Shown here piece by piece: positions 36,500 through 48,600 of a stretch of 64,000 bases of DNA. Location: NCBI RefSeq assembly GCF_001039355.2, contig NW_019776002.1, positions 190,414-254,413 of the forward strand, given 5' to 3'. The notes beneath the pieces are model-generated. The model worked only from the letters and a program-made list of their open reading frames with translations. It ran no database searches and had not been told where the DNA came from. Both the position numbers and the translations under genes were made by a program. The stretch's first letter is position 1. Each line of letters begins with the position of its first letter. This DNA comes from Lingula anatina. Its lineage: Eukaryota > Brachiopoda > Lingulata > Lingulida > Lingulidae.

Positions 36500-39400
36500 G
36501 TGTGTGCGTGCATGCGTGTGTGTGTAAGCAAGGGTTAAACTTCTTGATATGCTAAATCCATCTGCAACTCAAAATTCTTAATTATAAATCATAACTTCCA
36601 GTCCCCACTTAGATTTGTCCATCACTTACAGCATAGTCATAGTGGGAGTAGGCATGGCTGGCTGAGGAGGATGGAGCCACAGCATAGTACTGCTGACCTG
36701 TATACCCAGACCACTGGCTGTAGTAAGGATACTGTGGATACTGGGTGTAGTATGGGTGACTGCCACCAGGGGGCAGGGAAGTGCCGGGGGCCACTGGTGG
36801 GTTGTGCCTTGTAAAGAAAATTATATAGGGATATGTCAGCTTAACCTTCTATTGACAATGACTGGGTAATTTTTCATGAATGTTGACACCTTGTAATAAA
36901 AGAGACTGACATTGTAAAGGTGATAGAAAAATAAATCTAAAAGGGATTAAGGGCAAAGTTTTTTTATCAAAGAATAGCTAGTTTGGACACTTGCACATGC
37001 TGTTTAAAACTTCATAAATTACGAATACTTCAAAGAAGCTTTAGATATAAATTTCTGAGCAATAACAACAACAGATAATAACAATAATGTCGAGTTAACA
37101 TAAGATATTAAGAGGAAGTTCCCAAAAACACAATTAAAATAAATTTTATGGAGTATTCATACCAACTGTTAGGCCTCAAAGCCTCAAAGTGTTGACATGA
37201 ATTTTAATGTGGATGTGCTTACATACTATCAAAAATATAACCTACTTTTTAGGGGTTGCTAAACTGACTCTGATGATCTTCTTGCCAATGCCACAATAAT
37301 GCTGCATTTCTGTGATAGCTCTCTGCTGCTCCTCCTCGTCTGTGAACCTCACAAAGCCGTAGCCTTTACTCCTCCCTGTCCCGTCCAGAACAACTACACA
37401 CATCAGAACAAAAATCTTTTGTTATCAAAATACAAAATTATTGTGTATATTGATTACAAAATTACTGACAAGGCACATTTCTTGCAGTCATAATCTACAT
37501 GGTTTTAACATTTAAATTATATGTACTTTGTCACTCTGAGCATTTAGAATGTTAATCTTTTACGTGATACGACATGAGATTGATACCTACTCCTTCAGGA
37601 ACATTAGTTTTAGGAGCATTAATTTTTTTACGATACACAAAAAGTCATGTCTAGACATACAGGATCCTTTGAGGTTGTTTATTTCAGCTACTGTAATTAA
37701 CTATAAATTTAAAACTCCTCATTTTTTCAATATCATTTTTTTCTGAATTTTTTTAACCAATTCACAAAATCACACTATCTGACAAGAACACATCACACAG
37801 ATCTTCTTACTGTCTTTTTAGAATATTTCAACCAAACAAAGTTCTGAAAATAAAGTACTTCAAATCCTGTTCAATTTCGGCAAACTATTACCATATGAAT
37901 AAAAAAACATCAAAGAATTCTGGGTCTTGCATTACATGGTCTATTTATAAACTCCCAAGTACCTTTTGTCATGAAATATGCACACAGTCTAATCAAAACA
38001 GTAATGCTAAAATCTTTTTTTAAAATAAAGCTTTTAAGGTTCAGGTACAATAGTACTTAAAAGGAACTCAAAGTAATAATATTCTGTCTGGGAGCACTGA
38101 AAACTAAAAGAGCACCTTTGTACTTTTGTACCTCACAGTGTAGCGTATTACATTTCACATGCCACTCACTCTCTTTTTGCCAAGTTGCAATACCAAAACA
38201 CATTTACAAACAATTTAATGTGTGACACACTGAAGCCATTTCACTGACTGGATATTGCTCACCTATGGCACAATTACCTTAGAGTATGTCCTATAACATT
38301 AAAACTTTTTTCACTGACTGGTTTTTGCTTACCTTTGGCTGCCCGAATACTCTTATATTTCTTAGCAAATCCCTGATATAAGGAAAGATCATCAACATCA
38401 TCTGTCAGGTCTCCCACAAACAGGGAATACTCAGGCCTGCAGTGAGAGAAATAAACTATATTTTATGCCTAAAGTTACTGCCCTCTGTACACAAATTGTG
38501 ATTTGATATGTCACTGGAAAGCCTTCTAAAAACCAGTAATCCAGTAATCATTCAATAAGTATTGTATAGCTTTGTATAATTGTTGCTAAGTTGTTATGTC
38601 TAGTGTAGAGAGCCTGTAAAATGTAATATGTATGCATTTTAGTGCTCAATAAAGATTATTATTATATAAAAACGAGCAAAGTTGCCTTTAATTTAATAAC
38701 AGATAGGAATAAAAGTTTAGAGTTTGAGCTTCTCACACTGAAATATATGTGAGGATATCAAGGCGTACTTAGAATACTTACACTGCTAAGTGTTCTTTTC
38801 CATAACTGGCATGGTTTAATTTGAATCTCCGAAACTGAAACATATATAACAGAATTGTTCAATTCCAACTTTTAACAGTTATTAAATTCAATAATAATGC
38901 CATGATAATTTGGTGCTACAAATCCCTAACTTGCTACGACAATGTAGAATAACCCCACAACAACCACATATAAAAACAATACAATTCATTACAATTCATA
39001 AATATATATATATATATATATATCATCTTTAAGAATCTTGTGAAAATCATTATGTTTTAGCTAAGAAGAAAAAAAGAAAGAAAAAAAAAAGAAAAACTCA
39101 CAGGCCTACTCCCAGGTACAATTTTGCCATTGAGTCTGAGCATGGCTTTGTGTGCTGTATCCACATCATGGAACTCCACAAAACAATAGCCTGCTAGGAG
39201 CCTGGAAAACATGGATAAACCAATGTCTACATCATGGAACTCCACAAAACAACAGCCTGCAAGAAGCCTGGAAAACATGTTTTTTTCACTAACAAATCAG
39301 TGAAGGTACCGCAGTGTACACGAAGTATTCACCTATATGAACTGATATATTTGCCTATGTATGGGGGGGGGTGCATGGGAGAGGGTACATTCTTTGGACG

Positions 39401-40428
39401 GTCTGATATCTCAAAGATGGTCTGAAAATTTGCAGGCAGGTACTTCCCAACTTTGACCCTAATTTTGCAGTGACAAGGGAGTTCATGTAGGGATCATTAC
39501 CAGGGTCTGATCAAGAAAAGACCAAAAACAGATAATATACTACCCCTTATTTCATTCATGTGTAATACATGTACATATCGTACTCCATCATTTTTATTAA
39601 GTAACTGATCCATTAGATGCAATCTTGAAAGAAAAAAGTACAAACTGTGCAGCTAAGACATTTCTATAAATTGTCAATTGATCACTCATAAACTTATATC
39701 TCTTCTTTTTACCCAGTAGTCTTGCTCTTTATAAGCTTCACATTGGCAACTGGCTCTCCCATCTGTATGAAGGCTTGAGTGATGAATATCTCATCCATAT
39801 AGGGCTCCAACTGAAAAAAAAACATTTCATTAGTCATTAATCATGTACTTCATTTGGCTTAAAACAATGTGCATGTAATTTTATATTGCACAAAATTTAA
39901 TGGACGGATGAGAGATGAGTTTATGGTTCTATTTTCTTCATTTATTGGCTCACAATCACAACGATAAAATTAAGCAAAAAGTAAAGTTCTGGCACTGGCT
40001 GAGTCAGGGGCATCTTGATAGTCCGAAGGTTCATTGATCTGAAGGTTCATTGGGCCAAAAAATAGTAACATTTTCATCGGTTTTTTAATCAAGGGTCTGT
40101 AGTCCACAGGTTTTATAGTAAACATTCGGACCAATGATCGAACCTTAGGACTACTGCAATACGACCCCGCGGCTGGGTCACCCTCTGAGCAGACGATTCC
40201 TGTTAACACTACGTAGTTTATCGCCGAGAGAAGAGAATGGGTTCTGCGTAAAAAGTGAGCTTGGGTGCACTTGCCTGTGTGTGTGTGTGCGTGTGTGAGA
40301 GAGAGTGAGAGAGAGAGAATGTGTGTGTGTGTGTGTAGGGGGGACGCTAGCAATATTTTATAAGTTCACAAAGCGATTCCTTAAATCTTACTTACGTCTC
40401 CCATCCAAAGAGTCCCTCCTCCTGCCAT
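35559..40428 (-). CDS. TRNAU1AP: tRNA selenocysteine 1-associated protein 1 (SECp43)
   Basis: Ten exons on the minus strand: 40396-40428, 39713-39810, 39102-39201, 38782-38834, 38333-38436, 37246-37393, 36630-36807, 36252-36297, 35901-35959 and 35559-35639. Together they are 900 nt, 299 aa (human 287), with all phases consistent. SECp43 binds tRNA-Sec complexes and supports selenocysteine incorporation and tRNA methylation. RRM1 has RNP2 LWMGDL (7-12) and RNP1 GYCFVEF (48-54). RRM2 has LFVGDL (100-105) and KGYGFVRF (139-146). A Tyr/Pro/Gln-rich segment (about 185-238) and the family C-terminus [10 protein letters not shown]...[15 protein letters not shown] follow. Exon 1 encodes only [11 protein letters not shown] and starts 314 bp from the divergent PAK1IP1 ATG, implying a shared promoter. 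A 66-bp tandem duplication copies the exon 3 acceptor. A second copy of exon 1 lies at 45304-45333. Confidence 0.94.
36469..36525. repeat. (TG)n microsatellite in a TRNAU1AP intron
   Basis: An alternating purine-pyrimidine run of about 57 bp with CG/CA interruptions. Located between exons 36252-36297 and 36630-36807. Confidence 0.9.
39002..39023. repeat. (AT)n microsatellite
   Basis: About 22 bp of alternating A and T in the TRNAU1AP intron between exons 38782-38834 and 39102-39201. Confidence 0.85.
39147..39278 (-). repeat. TRNAU1AP: 66-bp tandem duplication containing the exon 3 acceptor of TRNAU1AP
   Basis: Two units, 39278-39213 and 39212-39147 on the minus strand, each start ATGTTTTCCAG|G and continue into CTGTTGTTTTGTGGAGTTCC or CTATTGTTTTGTGGAGTTCC. 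Both acceptors (after 39202 and after 39268) leave the same phase. Using the outer one would add exactly 22 codons without a stop, duplicating the RNP1 strand of RRM1. Confidence 0.85.
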
Positions 40429-40742
40429 CGCCCTACTCCAACGACAGCACACATATACGTAAACACGTACAACTCCTCTACCACGTTTCCGAATACACAG
40501 CTATTTGTGTACTATATGTGACGTCATCAATTTATGCTCAGTTAGATCTACAGCATTGCTTTTTCCCCAGTAATCATTGGTAACTTCTGATTCAGGCTGG
40601 TCAAAATTAAATCAACTTAAAATGTTATGCATTAAATGGTGACAGATTTGTGATTGATCATATTTTATCTTTATTTACAAAGGTTGTTTGGAACCCCACA
40701 AAATCAATGACGTAGAGCACACGCACATGTTAAAGGGAAAGC
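40429..40742. promoter_or_regulatory. Bidirectional TRNAU1AP/PAK1IP1 promoter (copy A)
   Basis: Only 314 bp separate the divergent start codons. A perfect CRE/ATF palindrome TGACGTCA lies at 40519-40526, with a further AATGACGTAG half-site near 40707. No TATA box is evident. The copy B promoter (45334-45646) keeps the CRE at 45424-45431. Confidence 0.7.
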
Positions 40743-43700
40743 ATGGATGTTGTTGTGGGAAGTTACGAAGAACTATCTCTCGGCTACCAGCTAACACATA
40801 CAGACGGAGTAAGTGCTTTTTTAAATATTTCAGAAATACTTAATTCTTTTTCTTTTTATCGAATCTCAAAATAAATTATATCTTAGATAGAAAACCAAGA
40901 AAGCTATTTTGGTGGTTCAACACTTGAGCCAGCTGAGACCTTGCGTTAAAGACTAACCCATTTGAAACGACTACGTCTTCGTTCTTTCAGAAATGGGAAT
41001 TTCAACAGATGTTCACAGACCATTCACACTGCGGTGGTGTGAGGGATGTTGCAATTTCAAAGAAGAAAATTTTGGCAACCGGGAGTTCAGATGAAACCAT
41101 TAAGTTGTTTGATTTGGACAAGAAAGTGGAGCTGGGTTCACTGATGGAGCATGAAGGTATGGCTTGGAATGTTTATATGACAGCTGGACTGCAAAGCTCA
41201 TTTTTTCCTTTCAACTTAAAGAAATTAACCGCAGATAAGTTAATTACCATTTAGACCATTTAAAATGAGTTAGGTTGATCTAGCTAGCTAGTGCACACTA
41301 ACTCCATTATATTGAGACTCTTGCTGAATGCAATCAGATCAACAGACCAAGTCTTCTCATGTTTTCATCATACTTATATAATCATCAATCTCTCTGTATT
41401 CTATACAAAGAGGTGGGGTGTCATTCTGTTTATTTGATTGTGTTAAGCTAGAGTCCCCATGGAGTTACCTCGCACTATAACTATAGCAAGCATATTCATT
41501 CTGAACTGATCTTTTAAGTAGTTTTTGTTGTATGATTTTAAGAAGACTGAATGTCGCTGTAAATTTTAATATGCACACTTGTATATTTTCATGCATTCAT
41601 TGATTATTTTTGCAGGTACTATTACATCATTATCATTTTATGAAGACAGTCATTTATTTAGTGGCAGTGAAGATGGTAAAATATGCATATGGAAGACCAG
41701 TGGTTGGGATTGCATAAAGACACTCAAGGGTCACAAGTAAGATTGTGTTAAGATGACATCTCAACAAAAATTAAGTCAAAATAATATATACACAGTTAAA
41801 GCTTAATATCTCAGAAATGGCTATGGAGTTAACTGGTAATAACTGTGAATACTCAAAAAAGGAACATGTATGTGTTTATTTTATGCCAGTGACTTATAAA
41901 AATACTTCTCAGTTTGTAAATATAAATTATTGTTTCAGAGGTCCCGTGCTTAGTGTATCGGTTCATCCCAGTGGCAAGCTGGCACTGTCTGTAGGGAAGG
42001 ACAAGACATTGAGGACATGGAATTTGATCACGGGAAGAGCAGCTTTTATCACAAATATTAAAGAGGGTAAGATTGCTTACATCAAAATAATGTGAATTTC
42101 AGATGGTGAACTACATTAGGGGTCATCCATTTTTATCAGTATTTTCACAAGTCTACAAAGAGGAGACTTTTTCTAGGCCCCTCACTCCCCCCCACCCCCT
42201 TTCAGAGAGAAAAAGGTGAAAAGCTAAATATGATGAGCTTTGCCAGCAGACCACCGAGGATAAAGGTCATCATTTTTATCTATCATTTTTCCAAAAGCCT
42301 ACAGAAGGCATTAAACCCCCCCTCTCCAACTTACAGTTTGTAGCTATAGACTAGTGAAAATGTTGATAAAAAAGGGAATGACCCTTACTGGCCTTAAACA
42401 AAGGAATTCAGAATTTGATAAGTGTAAAAATTTTCTCTGTTAATTTTGGAGTATTTTGGTCAACATAAAATGTAACTGATGCTTGTCGTCGTGTGATTAC
42501 AGTTGCAGAATCTGTTCACTGGTCACCAGATGGGGGTTTATATGCTGTAGTATTTCCTAACAGAGTGGACATCTACAATGTGGAGGTGAATCACTTACAT
42601 CTTGATCACCTTGATCTAATAAGTCATAAGCTAGAAATAATCTTTGTAAACTTGAATTTTTGAAACTCTCCAATGGTACCAACAATTATCTGGACTATAA
42701 CTGTGGAATCATTGAATTATATGTTGGTAGTGCTTGTAATTAGTTCAGAAATCTTAAAGATAACATCGTTTATGTTAAACTTGTATTATAATGACATTTC
42801 TGCTATTGTTTTTCCAGAAGGCAGCAATAACTGACAGCATCTGCTGTGAGTTTAGAGTGCAAGTGGTAACATTTATGCAGGTAAGAACTGAAAAACATAT
42901 ATGTTAAAGACATATTTTTACAGCACATTAATTGACGTTAAATATCGTTATTGCTGTACGCTGATATGTTTATTAGTTTAAGGGAATGTTTTGTCATTTC
43001 AGACCAACTGGTTGATAGTTGGAGGAGATCAAGGAGTTTTTCAGATTTGTGACTTGGACAAGAAGTCCAAAGTGTGTACTATGAACACGGGTACAAACAG
43101 GTAGGCATCTTGTTGTATTTTTCTTGTATTGAAATATATTGTCCGTAAACTGTTTGTAGAAAGAAAAAGCTAAAGTCGATACATGGCCATCAGTACAAAA
43201 AGAACCCAACTGAAAAATTTTGTAAGCTAGAACTCGGAGAACCTGGTCCATTTTACGTTGACTTGTTAATGAAAGGAATTTGAGATATAGATGTCTGTGT
43301 AAAAGGTGGGCTACTTTACATTTATTCAGATTATCATGTTTTCAGGATAAAAGGTATTGGTTGCTGCCAGATGGCAGGTGATACATGCATAGTAACTGCC
43401 TCAAGTGATGGTTTTATCAAAGCCTGGAAGCTCAGTAAAGATGTAGGTGGAACTTTTTTCAGATTGTTATTTAGGTATTGTTAAGAGAACATCTACATTG
43501 ATCAGAGAGCAACTTTGTACGCTTTTTTTCAGTGATTAAATTGAAGTTTGTATCTTAATCAACATTTTTCTTTTTTGCTTAATAATTATACTTCTTTTTT
43601 GCTTGCATTTCTCCCACTTCTCAAAGTTTGGTTTGTTTCAATGACATGTTAAGTGAGATCATCTTATTAATCTGTTTCAACAGGTGCCCCCAGCATGTGA

Positions 43701-44303
43701 GTTACTGACAGAGGTCAATACCAAGTTCAGGCTGACATGTCTGACTGTGGCCACAAAAGAACAGGAAAGTGTCAGTAACACACAGAAAAAGGAACAAGAA
43801 AATGTCACTAGTAATGGGGCTACAGGTAAATAAACAGCATATATGTTTAAATGTTAATGATATTGTAAAAAAATGAAAGTTACCTGAGAGAAGCAGCTGT
43901 CATTTTTGTCAATTAAACAATACATATGAACTTTTTAGAGAAATTTTGATTTAATAAGTCAAAGAACTTCTTCAAGTTGGGTCTGTCCAGAAAATAGTGT
44001 TGTATATTTTCAATTGTGGTTTATTATATCTTGATGCACACTTTAGGTAAAAAAAGAAAAAGGAAGAGAGGAAAGTTGGGATCATCGCAGGAGCCAGAGA
44101 AAAGAAGAGATCAAAATATTCAGAAAACAAGCATTGAAGGTACATGTCACAATTTACCCACATTTTTAGCAAATTATGCTGTAAATACTTCTGTTATCTC
44201 ACCAGGGAAGTTGCTAAGGTTTGATTTTTGTTTTTCAGAGGAAAAAGCACCAAAGAAAAAGAAGAAAAGGAAACAAGCTGCAAAAGATTCTACGACTAAA
44301 TAA
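40743..44303 (+). CDS. PAK1IP1: p21-activated kinase-interacting protein 1 homologue (WD40, ribosome biogenesis), copy A
   Basis: Eleven exons: 40743-40808, 40991-41156, 41616-41736, 41939-42066, 42503-42585, 42818-42880, 43003-43100, 43346-43442, 43684-43825, 44047-44139 and 44239-44303. They total 1122 nt, 373 aa (human 392). The family (yeast Mak11) acts in the nucleolus in 60S ribosome assembly and can bind and inhibit PAK1. WD-type repeats are visible at GSSDETIKLFDL, GSEDGKICIWKT, SVGKDKTLRTWNL, GGDQGVFQICDL and ASSDGFIKAWKL. HPSGKLALSV is nearly identical to the vertebrate protein. The C-terminus is a charged tail with KKRKRKRGK and KAPKKKKKRK, a likely nucleolar signal. AATAAA overlaps the stop codon (44299-44304) and recurs at 44314. 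All splice sites and phases are intact, so this copy looks functional. Confidence 0.95.
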
Positions 44304-44656
44304 AAGACAATCAAATAAAATGTATAAGAATATATTTATTTGTCATTCATTGGTTCCCTAACCTAGTTTTATTTTTTATAGTAAAACCATCAATACCTAT
44401 AAATTAATTCTAGAACTATACTTTAAAGCAAAACTAAGATAACAAACTGTAACTTGTCAAAAACAAATAAAGCATACTTCTTGAATATGTACTTGGTACA
44501 TAAACTGAAGGAACATCTGATCTAAACTGCCTTGTAGATATCTCTATGTGAACTACTATTTGTTTATTCTTAAACTAAATTTTACAAAGTTCTTGCTTTA
44601 GTTAAAAAATGCATACAGTGGAAGCTGGAGTTTTTTCTCCAATGGTGGAATGTATG

Positions 44657-44699
44657 CTACTGCATCATCTGGACACCGCACTTGGCAACCATGCCCAAA
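44657..44699 (-). pseudogene. Orphan duplicate of the last TMEM14 exon
   Basis: Same 43-nt exon as 49585-49627: acceptor (ATATTTTAG), SLGMVAKCGVQMMQ and stop are all preserved. The rest of TMEM14 is not duplicated, so the piece is a clipped gene end inside duplication unit A. It could only be used by very long splicing across PAK1IP1 copy B. Confidence 0.85.
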
Positions 44700-45080
44700 C
44701 TAAAATATCAAAAAATGTCAATTAATTGAATAAGGCTAGCAAAGTCTTTACAGGGAAGTTTGAATTTGATATTTGAAATTTAAAGAGGGAATCATCTATC
44801 AATGTGCACAATGTAGTTTTGGGAGTGAGGTGAGAAAGCGTAAAATTTACCAAATATTCTTTTGCATCCTCAACAATCTCTAGTAACTTGTTGACTATCC
44901 CTTGTAACTAAATAAAATGCCACCTCAGTGCTGCTTTAAACATCAAAATAACTTGCTATTAGGATTCTGCACCCCAAATTTCATTTATCTTGAACTCAAT
45001 AAATGTTAAAAAAATATTTTTGCAGCTCTATTCTGAATGGGCTGCCCACTTGCATCACGGCTGCAATTTTATTTCTTCTN

Positions 45081-45244
<164 letters not shown>

Positions 45245-45303
45245 AGGGGGGACGCTAGCAATATTCTATAAGTTCACAAAGCGATTCCTTAAATCTTACT
45301 TAC

Positions 45304-45333
45304 GTCTCCCATCCAAAGAGTCCCTCCTGCCAT
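45304..45333 (-). pseudogene. Orphan duplicate of TRNAU1AP exon 1
   Basis: Encodes [10 protein letters not shown] followed by the donor GTAAGT, one glycine codon shorter than the exon at 40396-40428. The ATG, frame and donor are intact and the shared promoter is present. The remaining exons exist only once, to the left, so this is either a clipped gene end or an alternative first exon. Confidence 0.85.
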
Positions 45334-45646
45334 CGCCCTACTCCAACGACAGCACACATATACGTAAACACGTACAACTCCTCTACCACGTCTCCGAATA
45401 CACAGCCACTTGTGTACTATATGTGACGTCATCAATTTATGCTCAGTTAGATCTACAGCATTGCTTTTCCCCAGTAATCATTAGTAACTTCTGATTCAAG
45501 CTGGTCAAAATTAAATCAACTTAAAATGTCATGCATTAAACGGTGACAGATTTGTAATTGATCATATTTTATCTTTATTTATAAAAGTTGTTTGGAACCC
45601 CACAAAATCAATGACGTAGAGCACACGCACATGTTAAAGGGAAAGC

Positions 45647-48600
45647 ATGGATGTTGTCGTGGGAAGTTACGAAGAACTATCTCTCGGCTACCAGCTAACA
45701 CATACAGACGGAGTAAGTGCTTTTTTTAAAAAATATTTATAAGAATAAGAATATTTATTAAGAATACTTGATTCTTTTTCTTTTTATCGAATCTCAAAAT
45801 AATTATATCTTAGATAGAAAACCAAGAAAGCTATTTTGGTGGTTCAACACTTGATTCTTGAGCCAGCTAAGACCTTGCGTTAAAGACTTACCCATTTGAA
45901 ACGACTACGTCTTCGTCCTTTCAGAAATGGGAATTTCAGCAGATGTTCACAGACCATTCACACTGCGGTGGTGTGAGGGATGTTGCAATTTCAAAGAAGA
46001 AAATTTTGGCAACCGGGAGTTCAGATGAAACCATTAAGTTGTTTGATTTGGACAAGAAAGTGGAGCTGGGTTCACTGATGGAGCATGAAGGTATGGCTTG
46101 GAATGTTTATATGACAGCTGGACTGCAAAGCTCATTTTCTCCTTTCAACTTAAAGAAATTAACCGCAGATAAGTTAATTACCATTGAGACCATTTAAAAT
46201 GAGTTAGGTTGATCTAGCTTGCTGGTGCACACTAACTCCATTATATTGGGACTCTTGCTGAATGCAATCAGATCAACAGACCAAGTCTTCTCTTGTTTTC
46301 ATCATACTTATGTAATCATCATTCTCTCTGTATTCTATACCAAGAGGTGGGGTGTCATTCTGTTTATTTGATTGTGTTAAGCTAGAGTCCCCATGGAGTT
46401 ACCTCGCACTATAACTATAGAAAGCAAATTCATTCTGAACTGCTCTTTTAAGTAGTTTTTGTTGTATCATTTTAAGAAGACTGAATGTTGCTGTAAATTT
46501 TAATATGCACACTTGTATATTTTCATGCATTCATTGATTATTTTTGCAGGTACTATTACATCATTATCATTTTATGAAGACAGTCATTTATTTAGTGGCA
46601 GTGAAGATGGTAAAATATGCATATGGAAGACCAGTGGTTGGGATTGCATAAAGACACTCAAGGGTCACAAGTAAGATTGTGTTAAGATGACATCTCAACA
46701 AAAATTAAGTCAAAATAATATATACACAGTTAAAGCTTAATATCTCAGAAATGGCTATGGAGTTAACTGGTAATAACTGTGAATACTCAAAAAAGGAACA
46801 TGAATGTGTTTATTTTATGCCAATGACTTATAAAAATACTTCTCAGTTTGTAAATATAAATTATTGTTTCAGAGGTCCAGTGCTTAGTGTATCGGTTCAT
46901 CCCAGTGGCAAGCTGGCACTGTCTGTAGGGAAGGACAAGACATTGAGGACATGGAATTTGATCACGGGAAGAGCAGCTTTTATCACAAATATTAAAGAGG
47001 GTAAGATTGCTTACATCAAAATAATGTGAATTTCAGATGGTGAACTACATTAGGGGTCATCCATTTTTATCAGTATTTTCACAAGTCTACAAAGAGGAGA
47101 CTTTTTCTAGGCCCCTCACTCCTCCCCCCTTTCAGAGAGAAAAAGGTGAAAAGCTAAATATGATGAGCTTTGCCAGCAGACCACCGAGGATAAAGGTCAT
47201 CATTTTTATCTATCATTTTTCCAAAAGCCTACAGAAGGCATTAAACCCCCCCTCTCCAACTTACAGTTTGTAGCTATAGACTAGTGAAAATGTTGATAAA
47301 AAGGGGAATGACCCTTACTGGCCTTAAACAAAGAAATTCAGAATTTGATAAGTGTAAAAATTTTCTCTGTTAATTTTGGTCAACATAAAATGTAACTGAT
47401 GCTTGTCGTCGTGTGATTACAGTTGCAGAATCTGTTCACTGGTCACCAGATGGGGGTTTATATGCTGTAGTATTTCCTAACAGAGTGGACATCTATGATG
47501 TGGAGGTGAATCACTTAGTGCTGCCTTGATCTAATAAGTCATAAGCTAGAAATAATCTTTGTAAACTTGAATTTTTGAAACTCTCCAATGGTACCAACAA
47601 TTATCTGGACTATAACTGTGGAATCATTGAATTATATGTTGGTAGTGCTTGTAATTAGTTCAGAAATCTTAAAGATAACATCGTTTATGTTAAACTTGTA
47701 TCATAATGACATTTCTGTTGTTGTTTTTCCAGAAGGCAGCAATAACTGACAGCATCTGCTGTGAGTTTAGAGTGCAGGTGGTAACATTTATGCAGGTAAG
47801 AACTGAAAAACATATATGTTAAAGACATATTTTTACAGCACATTAATTGACGTTAAATATCGTTATTGCTGTACGCTGATATGTTTATTAGTTTAAGGGA
47901 ATGTTTTGTCATTTCAGTCCAACTGGTTGATAGTTGGAGGAGATCAAGGAATTTTTCAGATTTGTGACTTGGACAAGAAGTCCAAAGTGTGTACTATGAA
48001 CACGGGTACAAACAGGTAGTCATCTTGTTGTATTTTTCTTGTATTGAAATATATTGTCCATAAACTGTTTGTAGAAAGAAAACAAACTTTCAGCTAAAGT
48101 TGAAACATGGCCATCAGTATAAAAAGAACCCAACTGAAAAATTTTGTAAACTAGAACTCAGAGAACCTGGTCCATTTTACGTGGACTTGTTAATGACAGG
48201 AATTTGAGATATAGACATCTGTGTAAAAGGTAGGCTACTTTACATTTATTCAGATTATCATGTTTTCAGGATAAAAGGTATTGGTTGCTGCCAGATGGCA
48301 GGTGATACATGCATAGTAACTGCCTCAAGTGATGGTTTTATCAAAGCCTGGAAGCTCAGTAAAGATGTAGGTGGAACTTTTTTCAGATTGTTATTTAGGT
48401 ATTAATAATAGAACATCTTCATTGATCAGAGAGCAACTTTGTACACTTTTTTTCAGTGATTAAATTGAAGTTTGTATCTTAATCAACATTTTTCTTTTTT
48501 GCTTAATGATTATACTTCTTTTTTGCTTGCATTTCTCCCACTTCTCAAAGTTTGGTTTGTTTCAATGACATGTTAAGTGAGATTATCTTATTAATCTGTT

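Larger units (their letters stand above)
40331..45076 (+). repeat. Duplication unit A (about 4.75 kb)
   Basis: Direct repeat partner of 45241-50012; high identity through exons, introns and flanks with small indels, so the offset grows from 4910 to 4936. It carries TRNAU1AP exon 1, the shared promoter, a complete PAK1IP1, and the last exon of TMEM14. It starts in a (TG)n/(AG)n tract and ends four bases before an N at 45080. Confidence 0.95.

Noticed and set aside
39970-40353. 127-codon minus-strand frame near the TRNAU1AP promoter
   Set aside because: Starts in the microsatellite (His/Thr/Ser repeats) and overlaps TRNAU1AP intron 1; no conserved sequence.
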